NCBI RefSeq assembly: GCF_007752935.1
Contig: NZ_CP036319.1
Span: 3,472,001-3,536,000 of the forward strand
Reading direction: 5' to 3'
DNA: 64,000 bases
DNA from: Crateriforma conspicua
GTDB taxonomy: Bacteria > Planctomycetota > Planctomycetia > Pirellulales > Pirellulaceae
Each line of letters begins with the position of its first letter. Position 1 is the first letter of the stretch. The notes beneath the pieces are model-generated. The model was given only the letters and a program-made list of their open reading frames with translations, made no database searches and was not told the origin of the DNA. Shown here one piece after another: positions 36,015 to 44,980 of the stretch. A program made the position numbers and the translations under genes.

Positions 36015-37508
36015 TCAACGAAGTCCGGATTTTTCCCGGCTTTGCTGACAGGATTCGCGCCAGTCTTGAAGTTGCTGGGCGTAACGACGCACCAACTCGG
36101 GATGCTCCGATGCAATGTCCTGATCTTCGCCCGGGTCGTCGATCAAATCGAACAGCTGGAACTGCGTCTTCTTTCCTTTCGGGCGGTACAGCTTGTAACG
36201 CTGATCAATCAAGGCCACCGATTGGCCGTATTCGAACATCAGCGGGCTCGGTCGCTTGGCATTGCCGCCGTCAATCCACGGCAGCAAACTGATGCCGTCA
36301 TAAGGCCGGTCGCCCGGCAGTTCAAAGCCCAGCACATCGGCGATCGTCGGCACATAGTCACTGGTGAAGCAGGGCATCGAAAGCGTGCGAGCTTCACCGA
36401 TACGTTGTGGCCAGACCAGGATTCCGGGAACGCGAATGCCGCCTTCCAAAAGGTCGCGTTTACGCCCACGCAAGTGACCGGCCGTTCCCGGATCTTTGCC
36501 CTTTTTGCCTTCCGGGCCGTTATCGCTGCAGTACCACAGCATGGTATCGCGATCGACGCCCAGGTCGGCCAGCGTTTGACGCAGTCGGCCCACCTGATCA
36601 TCCAACGCAGTGATCGACCCATAGTAGTGCCTGCGATCGATCGGAAAATCCTTGTACATCTGCAGGTACTTACCGCCCGCAATCGTCGGCTTATGCGGTG
36701 TGTGGAACCAAATAACGGCCAAGAACGGCTGGTTGTTTTCCACGCTGTCGGAAATGAACTTCAAGGCCCGGTCCATCACGACGCGACTGTCATCGCCGCT
36801 GACATTTTCGGTGACACTTTGGTCGGGCCCGGTCCAGTAGTGCGTCCCATAGAACTCACCCGGCTCCTTCCCCGCAGCGCCGGCGGAATGTCCATAGCCT
36901 TCGGTGGGAACTTGCAGCGGATTCCAAGTGGGGACTTTCGATTCGGTGACGAAGGAGACGTCGACGGAGTGTTCCCACGGTGGGCTGTAATCGTTGGTGT
37001 TGCCCGGTCGGCCGCGATTCGCGTCTTTGACTTTGGTCGTCAAGGTTCCCAAATGCCATTTGCCAAAATGGCCGGTGCGATAACCATGTTGCTTCATGAT
37101 TTCGGGCAAGACCAATTCACGATCCAGCAAGCGACCATGATTGGCCGTGTTGATGCCAAAACGGATCGAATTACGACCGGTGTAACAGCTGCCTCGGGTG
37201 GGCGAACACACTGATGAACCGGAGTAAAAGCGATCGAAACGAATGCCTTCGCGGGACATCGCGTCCAGGTGCGGCGTGCGCAGATCCGGGTGACCGTTGT
37301 ACGCGACGTCACCCCAGCCCATGTCGTCGGCCATGCACAAGATGACGTTGGGACGCGCCGCGGACGCTTCGTCGGCGTTCGCACTTTGGCGGCCGCCGCT
37401 GAAGGGGCTCAGACAAACGAAACCCAGCATGCACCCCAGACCGATGCACATCTGTCGGAAATGATTGGATGCCGATGGAAACGGCGATACGGCGGCGCGA
37501 TGGTTCAT
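36015..37508 (-). CDS. secreted sulfatase (arylsulfatase family)
   Basis: A 497-residue sulfatase with a signal peptide (MCIGLGCMLGFVCLSPFSGG core, cleavage near residue 45). The metal site begins PNVILCMADDMGWGD, and the formylglycine motif is SVCSPTRGSCYTGR, whose Cys is oxidised to the catalytic aldehyde. GKWHLG and the later SDNGPEG motif complete the active site. It hydrolyses sulfate esters, probably of polysaccharides, outside the cytoplasm. Length is normal. A second sulfatase lies 176 bases upstream on the same strand, but the two are only distantly alike. Confidence 0.95.
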   Translation of the reverse strand: MNHRAAVSPFPSASNHFRQMCIGLGCMLGFVCLSPFSGGRQSANADEASAARPNVILCMADDMGWGDVAYNGHPDLRTPHLDAMSREGIRFDRFYSGSSVCSPTRGSCYTGRNSIRFGINTANHGRLLDRELVLPEIMKQHGYRTGHFGKWHLGTLTTKVKDANRGRPGNTNDYSPPWEHSVDVSFVTESKVPTWNPLQVPTEGYGHSAGAAGKEPGEFYGTHYWTGPDQSVTENVSGDDSRVVMDRALKFISDSVENNQPFLAVIWFHTPHKPTIAGGKYLQMYKDFPIDRRHYYGSITALDDQVGRLRQTLADLGVDRDTMLWYCSDNGPEGKKGKDPGTAGHLRGRKRDLLEGGIRVPGILVWPQRIGEARTLSMPCFTSDYVPTIADVLGFELPGDRPYDGISLLPWIDGGNAKRPSPLMFEYGQSVALIDQRYKLYRPKGKKTQFQLFDLIDDPGEDQDIASEHPELVRRYAQQLQDWRESCQQSREKSGLR

Positions 37509-37684
37509 GGATTTCGACGAAAAAGCGGCGGGACAGGATGGGGTGGGCGCACGGGCGATTCGGCATCCACCGATGCCGTGCGATGCAGAGCCTAAGGTAG
37601 CCCAGACGCGATCGTCGATGTGGCCGCCGTGGCAAAAGTCGGCGTCACGCGTTTGGGAAGCCGAAAGTTTGCGGGAACGATGGA

Positions 37685-39559
37685 CTATTCGGCCAGATGT
37701 TCGAACCGAACGTAGTAGGCCCCACGTTCCTTGCCGGCCTGTGAGTCAATGCAGCGTGTTTTGACCAAAGACTCGCCTGCAGGAAGCGTCACCGAGAATT
37801 CGGCTGCGGTGTCGTCGCGATCCAGCGACTGTGACCAAGTTCGCTGGCCGATGGTCAGCTCCACCCGATCGTATTGCATGGAACGATTTCGTTGGTCCGG
37901 ATACCGAGACAGCTTGACCCGATAACGCCCCGCTTGTTTCACGTCCAAGGCCCAAAAGCCTTGAATCCACAGGTCGTCGTCGGCCAGTTGAGGCTGCTGC
38001 CAAATCACACCCCCCTTGGTCGGATGCCAGTCGCGAACGGTCATCAATGTCGACGCATAGGGGCCGGGACCGACCATGAATCTTGTAAATGGAACGCCGC
38101 CGTCGCCGGTGGGATCGGTGGTGCGACGTTCATCGCCCTCGGTCGCATCAATGCCGTAAACGTCTTCGAAATGTTCGCGATACGCCGCGGAAAGTTCGTC
38201 CACGATGTCGGGGTAGCGATCGGCAACGTCGACGCGTTGGCCGGGGTCCGATTCGATATCAAACAACTGTCCGTTAACCAGACGGAACTGTTGCGTCATC
38301 ACGGCATAGTTTGGCTTTCTGCGTTTGGCACCCGGCTGCAGCATGCAAACCGGTTGATCGCCTTGCCGCTGAACGAATAGTTTCCGATCATGCCAAGCGG
38401 CGTTGGGGTCTTTCAAAATGGCGGCCATGCTGTGGCCGTCAAAGGTGACGTCCTTCGGCGGTGACAGGTCGCACAGATCGATCAACGTGGGCATCCAGTC
38501 GCGGTGGCACGTCAAATGATCGACGTCCACATCGGCCGGCAATCCATCGGGCCAGCGGACGAAGCAGGCGACGTGGTGACCGCCGTCATAGACCGATCCT
38601 TTCTTGCCACGCATCCCCGCGTTGTAACCGTCGTCGTCTTCGGTGCCGGTCGATCCCATTGCCGTGCCGTTGTCCGACATGAAGATGACGATCGTTTCCT
38701 CGGCCAAGTCATGCTTTTCCAATGCCGTCATCAGACGACCAAGGTTGGCATCAAAGTTCGCGATCATGCCATAGAACTTGGCCCGCTCCGCTTCAATTCC
38801 CATCTCTGCGTAGGGACGCCAAGCTTCCTCCGGAGCACGAAACGGAGAGTGCATGGCGTTAAGTGGCAGGTAGACAAAGAATGGGGGACGCGACGTTGCA
38901 CCGGAGACGGATGCTTGATGGTCGTCCAGATAGCTAAGCAGGTTGTCGAACCAAACGTCGGTGCAGTATCCCGTCGTGGATTCGGCCACACCGTTGCGAA
39001 AATACGTGTCGTCGAAATAGTCGTTTTCGGGCGGGTTGCCGATCTCGTCCACTCCGCCGGCGCGATGGCAAAAGACATCATCGAATCCGCGGAAACGCGG
39101 CGCATAGGGGTAAGTGTCGCCCAGGTGCCATTTGCCAAACATCGCGGTGCGATAGCCAGAATCTCGGAACACCTGGGCCATCGTGGTTTCATCGTGTCGC
39201 AGCATTTGCCGACCGATCACAACATCCCAAGCTCCGACGCGTGTGCAGTACCGGCCCGTCATTAGTGCCGATCGCGTGGGCGTACAGATCGGATCGACGT
39301 GATAGTCGGTCAGCCGCACGCTTTGGGCCGCCAACGTGTCCAAGTTGGGTGTTTTCAGCCACGGATTTCCGTGACATCCCATGTCGCCGTAGCCTTGATC
39401 GTCGGTGACGATCAGCAGAACGTTTGGCGACGATTTTGATCGCGAAGACGCCCCGGCATCGTCGGCCGCAGTGGTGACCGGCGGCACGCACGCGGCGAAC
39501 AAAACAGCGGCTGCGACGACCGATAAACGGCGTCCAATGAGACGATGCGGCGATAGCAT
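37685..39559 (-). CDS. secreted sulfatase with C-terminal beta-sandwich extension
   Basis: A 624-residue sulfatase starting at ATG 39559, directly before a signal peptide (RRLSVVAAAVLFAACVPP); the longer frame to 39646 lacks sense as a leader. Active-site motifs: PNVLLIVTDDQGYGDMG, the formylglycine site DPICTPTRSALMTGR, GKWHLGD and MSDNGTAMG. After the sulfatase domain (to about 490), the last 110 residues (WIQGFWALDVKQAGRYRVKL, VELTIGQRTW, SLVKTRCID) look like a beta-sandwich, perhaps carbohydrate-binding. That addition suggests a polymeric substrate. Confidence 0.93.
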   Translation of the reverse strand: MLSPHRLIGRRLSVVAAAVLFAACVPPVTTAADDAGASSRSKSSPNVLLIVTDDQGYGDMGCHGNPWLKTPNLDTLAAQSVRLTDYHVDPICTPTRSALMTGRYCTRVGAWDVVIGRQMLRHDETTMAQVFRDSGYRTAMFGKWHLGDTYPYAPRFRGFDDVFCHRAGGVDEIGNPPENDYFDDTYFRNGVAESTTGYCTDVWFDNLLSYLDDHQASVSGATSRPPFFVYLPLNAMHSPFRAPEEAWRPYAEMGIEAERAKFYGMIANFDANLGRLMTALEKHDLAEETIVIFMSDNGTAMGSTGTEDDDGYNAGMRGKKGSVYDGGHHVACFVRWPDGLPADVDVDHLTCHRDWMPTLIDLCDLSPPKDVTFDGHSMAAILKDPNAAWHDRKLFVQRQGDQPVCMLQPGAKRRKPNYAVMTQQFRLVNGQLFDIESDPGQRVDVADRYPDIVDELSAAYREHFEDVYGIDATEGDERRTTDPTGDGGVPFTRFMVGPGPYASTLMTVRDWHPTKGGVIWQQPQLADDDLWIQGFWALDVKQAGRYRVKLSRYPDQRNRSMQYDRVELTIGQRTWSQSLDRDDTAAEFSVTLPAGESLVKTRCIDSQAGKERGAYYVRFEHLAE

Positions 39560-39691
39560 GGCGGGCGGGGCGGGATGTGGGGGCCGGGCAGGAGAAGGGA
39601 CGCCACCAATTGTAGATTGTTGACACCTGCCGCTCAATTCGACCACAACGCATCCGCCGGTAGTGGTCGCCGCCGCTGGGCGAAAATGCCG

Positions 39692-40186
39692 CTAGGAGAA
39701 ATCGAACATCGATCCAGCCGACTCTTTGATCTCCTGGATGTACTTGTCCACCTCCGCGTCTTCGTATTCGCCCTGCAGGTACTCCTTCAACTGGACCAAC
39801 TTCTCCTTGGTCGATGCGAGCGCGGTGGAAACGCTTTCGGGCAATTCGATCGATTCCGCTTTGGTTTCAATCCATTCGATCAATTCGCTGACTCTCGCTT
39901 TCAGCTCTTCCGGCTTGTCTTTCAATTGATCCAGATCGCCGAACTTCTCTTTCAACGGCGTCATCATCGCCATCGCTTCGTCTGAAAGATTTGCCGCCGC
40001 CTCCTTTCCTTTTTCCACCATCTCCGCGGTACCTTCGGAGATCTTTTCGCCGGCCTCGGCGACATTCTGCTCCGCGGACTCCAGAGCCTTTGACGCCTCT
40101 TGTGAATCGCATCCGGTCATTGCGGCCATCAAACCGATGACAGGAATCCAACCGACAACCATTGCGGACCAAATCATCTTGCGCAT
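39692..40186 (-). CDS. helical lipoprotein of unknown function
   Basis: A 164-residue lipoprotein. The ATG at 40186 is chosen because it begins a lipoprotein signal (MRKMIWSAMVVGWIPVIGLM with the lipobox AAMTGC). The mature part is Lys/Glu/Ala-rich and predicted almost wholly helical, with repeats of short amphipathic segments (QNVAEAGEKISEGTAEMVEK, VSELIEWIETKAESIELPES), resembling apolipoprotein-like or LEA-like helices. No family was recognised. It may coat a membrane surface. A strong hairpin lies 44 bases upstream of its start. Confidence 0.75.
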   Translation of the reverse strand: MRKMIWSAMVVGWIPVIGLMAAMTGCDSQEASKALESAEQNVAEAGEKISEGTAEMVEKGKEAAANLSDEAMAMMTPLKEKFGDLDQLKDKPEELKARVSELIEWIETKAESIELPESVSTALASTKEKLVQLKEYLQGEYEDAEVDKYIQEIKESAGSMFDFS

Positions 40187-40229
40187 CGCGGCGACCTTTT
40201 TAGGGAAAGGCAGATCCAAAAACGAAAAA

Positions 40230-40281
40230 AGCGTCCCGCGGGCTCGGGGAGAGAAATAACGAAGCCAGCCCGCGGGACGCT
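40230..40281 (-). terminator. strong hairpin with T tract on the minus strand
   Basis: Two perfect 15-base arms, AGCGTCCCGCGGGCT (40230-40244) and AGCCCGCGGGACGCT (40267-40281), with a 22-base loop. On the minus strand the stem is followed by TTTTTCG and then TTTTTGG, as in an intrinsic terminator. It lies 110 bases after the stop of the sugar isomerase gene and 44 bases before the lipoprotein start, so it would end the former transcript or act as a leader attenuator for the latter. The loop is longer than usual. Confidence 0.7.
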
Positions 40282-40390
40282 CAATGATATCGGTTGCTAG
40301 ATACACGCGTGGCGAATTCATCAAACGCGCACCGAGATGACACAATTCAGCAAAACATCTGCGGTGCGAAATCGGGCCGGCAATGAACGA

Positions 40391-41158
40391 TCATTCGAAC
40401 CATTTTCTGATTCGTTTCAGCCCCACCTCCGCGGGCTCAACCGGCCAGTACTCCAGACCGACATAGCCTTGATAATTGATTTCGCCGATCGCTGCAAAAA
40501 CGCTGGGGTAGTGGATTTCGCCTCGATCCAACTCGTGCCGACCCGGGTTGCCGGCGGCGTGAAAGTGACCGATCCGGTCGATGCCCGAAGTGATACGTTC
40601 GATCAGATGACCTTCGCTGATTTGCTGGTGGTAGATGTCAAAGACCACGCGCACGTTGGGGCTGTTGACCTTGTCGACGATTTGAAAGGCCTCGTCGCTG
40701 CGGATCAGATAGTACCCCGCGTGGTCGACCAACTCGTTCAGCGGTTCGATGACCAGCGTGATATCGGTCCCCGCCAAAAGCGCGGCCGCCGCCGTCAAAC
40801 CGTCAACCAAAGCATCGTGTTGTTCGGCTCGAGGAACGCCCTTGCGAAAGTCGCCGACTTGCGAAATCAGCGTGCGACAATCCAGATCTTTCGCGGCGAC
40901 AATGGATTCTTCCAGACCATTCAGATAGTCCGATCGCACGGCGGGATCCACCAGGCTGATGAACTTGGTGCAACACGCAGAAATCGCCATGTTGTGGTTG
41001 TCGCGGGCACGTTTGATCTCCGCCAAGTCCTTGTCCCACCACCCCCAAAACTCAAACGCGTTGATACCGGCATCATGAACTCGCTTGACGGCGTCGGTCA
41101 CCGATAGATCGCCGAACACCGCGTCGATACATACGGATGGTTTCAACTTTCCTGTCAT
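40391..41158 (-). CDS. sugar phosphate isomerase/epimerase, hydroxypyruvate-isomerase-like
   Basis: A 255-residue TIM-barrel protein starting at ATG 41158, with AGGAG 11 bases upstream on the minus strand. The xylose-isomerase-like fold shows AFEFWGWWDKD near the N-terminus, the metal-binding Glu in LVIEPLNE, His in FDIYHQQI, GHFHAAGNPGRHEL and the C-terminal Glu in GYVGLEYWP. The GNPGRHEL element is typical of hydroxypyruvate isomerase. No signal peptide, so cytoplasmic. It may serve glyoxylate/hydroxypyruvate or sugar metabolism. Confidence 0.87.
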   Translation of the reverse strand: MTGKLKPSVCIDAVFGDLSVTDAVKRVHDAGINAFEFWGWWDKDLAEIKRARDNHNMAISACCTKFISLVDPAVRSDYLNGLEESIVAAKDLDCRTLISQVGDFRKGVPRAEQHDALVDGLTAAAALLAGTDITLVIEPLNELVDHAGYYLIRSDEAFQIVDKVNSPNVRVVFDIYHQQISEGHLIERITSGIDRIGHFHAAGNPGRHELDRGEIHYPSVFAAIGEINYQGYVGLEYWPVEPAEVGLKRIRKWFE

Positions 41159-41330
41159 GCCGGTGGGACTCCTGCGGTGGTGATTCGTTTGATCGAGGGC
41201 GGGGCAAAGGTTGACGGCACGGCTTCGATGCCGAAGACGCAAGCAAGAATTGATAATCCGCGATCCAAACGATGACCAGACGGCAGCGTGCCGCGGTCGC
41301 GTGATTTTGGCGTCAAGCGATCGCCGGCGA

Positions 41331-42518
41331 TCAAGCCAAGTGGTCGATCGCAGACTGGATTTCTGCGATCACCTCAGGATCGTTTTCGGTCCCCAGACGC
41401 TGCAACAAGATCGACCGTGCTTCGCCACCGATCCGGCCCAATGCCCATGCGGATGCGGATCGGACCAACGGTTCGTGATCGGACAAACCGGTGGTCAGCG
41501 GTCCGAGGCTTTCCGTGCTGCCTTGATTGCCCAAGACGATCGCGGCGTTTCGCAGGATGCCCCGGCGTCGGGTTCGCCACAACGCGGTTTTGCGATAGCG
41601 TTTTCGGAACTGTTCATCATCCAACGTGAACAGATCGTGCAGGTCCAGTTCCGTCATCGTCGGTTCCGGCGATGCCATCGATTCGACGCCCGTTTGCGTG
41701 TCCCCGCGTGACGATTGCCGATTCCAGGGGCAAACTTCTTGGCAAACGTCGCAACCAAAAACCCAGTCACCGATTTGCGGGCGTAGGGGCCGGGGAATGC
41801 TGCCGCGATGTTCGATTGTCAGATAGCTGATGCATCGGGACGCATCCATGACGCCGGGCTGTGGAAACGCGTCGGTCGGACAGGCATCCAGGCAAGCGGT
41901 GCAGGTGCCGCAATGAAAACGATCGAACGGTGGATCCGGCTGCAGTTGCACGGTGGTCAGTATGCACGCTAGAAAGAAATAGCTGCCGACCTGGGGTCGC
42001 AGCAGCAGTGTGTTTTTGCCTCGCCAACCCAGGCCGGCCAACTGTGCAACTTCACGTTCCATGATCGGTGCGGTGTCGACCACACCACGCGACCGCGACT
42101 CAGGTGCAACCGACTGTAACTGACGGCAAAGCGTCTTCAGCTTGGGATGGATCCAATCGTGATAATCGTCGCCGGTCCACGCGTAACGGGCGACCTTTCC
42201 GCGACCACCGGTGGATTGACCGTGGCTGGGCACAGGGTTTCTCGGAGCATCGATCTGTTCGGATCCACTGGGATAGGGATATGCCAAGGCGATGATGGAA
42301 CGGACGCCTGGCAACACCCCACTGGGATGTTTGTAGGCGTCGATCCGCTGGGAAAAGTAATCCATTTCAGCGGCATAGCCTTCGTCGATCCAGCGCAGCA
42401 ATTCGCTGTGGCCCTGTGACGAAACCGCTGGCGCGAATCCGCACAGGTGGAAGCCCAACTGGCCGGCGAGGGCGCGAATTTCCGCTTTCAATTCGTCGTG
42501 AACGGGATCGGATTGCAT
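41331..42518 (-). CDS. queG: epoxyqueuosine reductase QueG
   Basis: A 395-residue enzyme that reduces epoxyqueuosine to queuosine in tRNA, the last step of the pathway, using cobalamin and two 4Fe-4S clusters. The start ATG 42518 gives MQSDPVHDELKAEIRALA. Key features: LGFHLCGFAPA, EMDYFSQRID, WRGKNTLLLRPQVGSYFFLA, the first cluster Cys in CGTCTACLDACPT, and the second in CDVCQEVCPWN. A C-terminal HEAT-like repeat (IVLGNQGSTESLGPLTTGL, SASAWALGRIGG) contacts tRNA. It stands alone, divergent from the beta-helix gene, and is 32 kb from queD. Confidence 0.95.
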   Translation of the reverse strand: MQSDPVHDELKAEIRALAGQLGFHLCGFAPAVSSQGHSELLRWIDEGYAAEMDYFSQRIDAYKHPSGVLPGVRSIIALAYPYPSGSEQIDAPRNPVPSHGQSTGGRGKVARYAWTGDDYHDWIHPKLKTLCRQLQSVAPESRSRGVVDTAPIMEREVAQLAGLGWRGKNTLLLRPQVGSYFFLACILTTVQLQPDPPFDRFHCGTCTACLDACPTDAFPQPGVMDASRCISYLTIEHRGSIPRPLRPQIGDWVFGCDVCQEVCPWNRQSSRGDTQTGVESMASPEPTMTELDLHDLFTLDDEQFRKRYRKTALWRTRRRGILRNAAIVLGNQGSTESLGPLTTGLSDHEPLVRSASAWALGRIGGEARSILLQRLGTENDPEVIAEIQSAIDHLA

Positions 42519-42699
42519 GTGGCCAATGGACGCACGTGGCGGGGATGGTGGGGATCGAACGTGCGGGACGATGACTATTGTGGACCGATTCGACATATTG
42601 GGAAACCGCGTTCGACCGGAAAATCTTCGTCGACGCCCCGCCTTAGGCGATCTTCCCGCCTAGTTTCATCCCCCCTCCCTTCCCACCTTAGGAAACCCC

Positions 42700-44952
42700 A
42701 TGGGCATCTTTCGTTTCCTGAATCCGTCTCCGGTTCAACGCGCTGTCGCGTTTGGCATGATCGCCGCGATGATTGTTTGCGGTAACGCTGAATCACGATT
42801 CCTTAGCGCGGCGGACGAAACGTCTGCGTATCAATTGTTTGTCGACATTCATGCGGATGACGGGGGTACCGGAACGGCGGACCATCCCTTGCCGAACTTG
42901 GAAGCCGCCAAGCAGACGATTCGGCAACGACGCGGTTCGGGGGCCTGGGCGGTCGGCGGTGCGGTCGTGGTGAACGTCGCGCCGGGGGTTTACCCGGCCG
43001 AATCGTCGCTGGGGTTCGGGGCGGCCGATGGTGGAAGCGAATCTGCACCCGTGATCTATCGCAGCACCCAGCCTGGTGGCGCCACAATTCAGGGCGGCGT
43101 CACGCTGAAGGCGTCGGACTTTCGGCCGGTTCGCCAAGCGTTGGATGATCCCGCAACGACGAGAATGGATCCCGGCGTCTGGGATCGAGTCCTTGTCTGC
43201 GACTTGGGCGATCGAGGGATGGAGTTTCCGAAGGTTCCGAAATCCTATCGTGCGGTTCCGCCGGCACCTTGGTTGTACGTGGATGGACGGCCGATGGAGT
43301 TGGCTCGGTGGCCGAATCACGATGACGGTGATGGATGGGCAAGATTCCACGAAGCGATCGACACGGGGCTGGGGAATCCCGATAGCGAAGACCCCGCCAA
43401 GCGTCAGTTGCGTCCGGGATCCTTTCGTTTCGACGATCCGCGTCCCGCACGCTGGGACATTCAGCGTGGCGTTTGGTTGTGCGGCTATTGGACACACGAC
43501 TGGAGCGATGAAGTCATTCAGATCGCTCAATACGATCCCGCCGAAAAGGCGATCCAGTTGGCTGCGCCGCATCACTATGGCATCAAAGGAAAGACTTGGG
43601 GCAACAGCCAGCGTCGTTTCTTTGCCGTCAATGTCTTGAGCGAACTGGATGCACCGGGCGAATGGTATCTGGATCGTCAGCAACAACGTTTGTTCTTGGA
43701 TCCACCGACTGGTTTCGCAGATTCGTCCATCACGCTGGCCACACTGACCGAACCGATCCTGAAGATCGAACAAGCGAAGCACCTGCGTTTCGAAGGCTTC
43801 ACGATCGAATTCGGACACGGCGATGCCATCGATGTTCGTGACGGACGCGATGTTCGGATCGCCGGATGTACGATTCGAAACATGGGTGCCGGTGGTGTCC
43901 GCGTGACCGGATCGGAAAACCAAGTGCGTTCGTGTGACTTGTATCAGCTGGGGACGTTTGGTATTTCGCTAAGTGGTGGCGATCGCAAGCAACTGACCAT
44001 GGCTGGCAACGTGGCGGACAATAATCATGTTCACCACTACGGATTGTTTCAGCGGACGTATGCGGCCGGGATTTCAGCGGGCGGATGCGGGCAAACCATC
44101 ACGAACAACCTGATTCATGACGCGCCGCACAACGCGATTCGATACGGCGGCAACGAACATCGCATTGAACGCAACGAGATTCATCATGTCGTGTTGGAAA
44201 CGGGCGACGCGGGCGCGTTCTACACCGGACGTGATTGGACCAGTCAGGGAAATGTGTTGCGGCACAACTACATTCACGACCTTGGCGTTGGGAACACCGA
44301 TCACGTCAACACCATGGCGATCTATTTGGATGATTGTGACAGCGGCGACACGTTGGAAGGCAACATCATGGTCCGTGCCGGTCGCGCGGTGATGATTGGC
44401 GGCGGCCGTGACAACAAAGTCGTCAACAACTTGGTGATCGATTGCCCGATCGGTATCCATCTGGATTCACGTGGGATGACGTGGTCGCAGTGGAACAATC
44501 CGGAACACCCGAGTTGGATGCTGGAGGACAAAGCATTGGCTTTGGGCTATCAGTCACCAATCTGGGCCCAGCGCTATCCCAGCCTTGCCAAGATCATGGC
44601 GGATTCACCCAAGGAACCGCTGCACAACCGGTTCGCACGCAATGTGTTTGTCGATTGCGACCGACGTGTTTGCCAATTCGATAGCAACGTGATGAAGTTG
44701 CTTGGCAAGTTGGACGTTGCCGACAATGTGGCGGTCACCAGCACCGGATCGTCTGCGTCAACGGTCAAGGTCGCAGACCTTGCTGGCTTTGCCAATCAAG
44801 ACGCCAAGATCGATGCGTCCGGTGACGACAAAGTGGGCGCGTATTTGAAACAACAAGACGCATCCGGATGGATGGGGATCGACGGCTGGGAACCGATTCC
44901 GGTGGACAGGATCGGGTTGCGAAAGGACGCTTACCGAAAAACGTTGCCATAG
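42700..44952 (+). CDS. secreted right-handed beta-helix protein
   Basis: A 750-residue protein with a signal peptide (AVAFGMIAAMIVCGNAESRF, cleavage near residue 38). DVHADDGGTGTADHP-like text near the start is typical of parallel beta-helix proteins with a pectate-lyase fold. Central repeats (about 365-590) such as IAGCTIRNMGAGGVRVTGS, VRSCDLYQLGTFGISLSGG and ITNNLIHDAPHNAIRYGGN form the helix rungs. It is probably a polysaccharide lyase or glycosidase of uncertain family; no catalytic residues can be assigned with confidence. Confidence 0.82.
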   Translation: MGIFRFLNPSPVQRAVAFGMIAAMIVCGNAESRFLSAADETSAYQLFVDIHADDGGTGTADHPLPNLEAAKQTIRQRRGSGAWAVGGAVVVNVAPGVYPAESSLGFGAADGGSESAPVIYRSTQPGGATIQGGVTLKASDFRPVRQALDDPATTRMDPGVWDRVLVCDLGDRGMEFPKVPKSYRAVPPAPWLYVDGRPMELARWPNHDDGDGWARFHEAIDTGLGNPDSEDPAKRQLRPGSFRFDDPRPARWDIQRGVWLCGYWTHDWSDEVIQIAQYDPAEKAIQLAAPHHYGIKGKTWGNSQRRFFAVNVLSELDAPGEWYLDRQQQRLFLDPPTGFADSSITLATLTEPILKIEQAKHLRFEGFTIEFGHGDAIDVRDGRDVRIAGCTIRNMGAGGVRVTGSENQVRSCDLYQLGTFGISLSGGDRKQLTMAGNVADNNHVHHYGLFQRTYAAGISAGGCGQTITNNLIHDAPHNAIRYGGNEHRIERNEIHHVVLETGDAGAFYTGRDWTSQGNVLRHNYIHDLGVGNTDHVNTMAIYLDDCDSGDTLEGNIMVRAGRAVMIGGGRDNKVVNNLVIDCPIGIHLDSRGMTWSQWNNPEHPSWMLEDKALALGYQSPIWAQRYPSLAKIMADSPKEPLHNRFARNVFVDCDRRVCQFDSNVMKLLGKLDVADNVAVTSTGSSASTVKVADLAGFANQDAKIDASGDDKVGAYLKQQDASGWMGIDGWEPIPVDRIGLRKDAYRKTLP

Positions 44953-44980
44953 CGTAACGTTGCAACGCGATCGTCAACGG

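Noticed and set aside
36009-37214. 401-codon plus-strand frame opposite the first sulfatase
   Set aside because: The minus strand has a signal peptide and intact sulfatase motifs, and the plus frame has no family features.
42793-43923. 376-codon minus-strand frame opposite the beta-helix gene
   Set aside because: Composition is typical of an antisense shadow (rich in Arg, His, Asp), and the plus strand has a signal peptide and beta-helix repeats.
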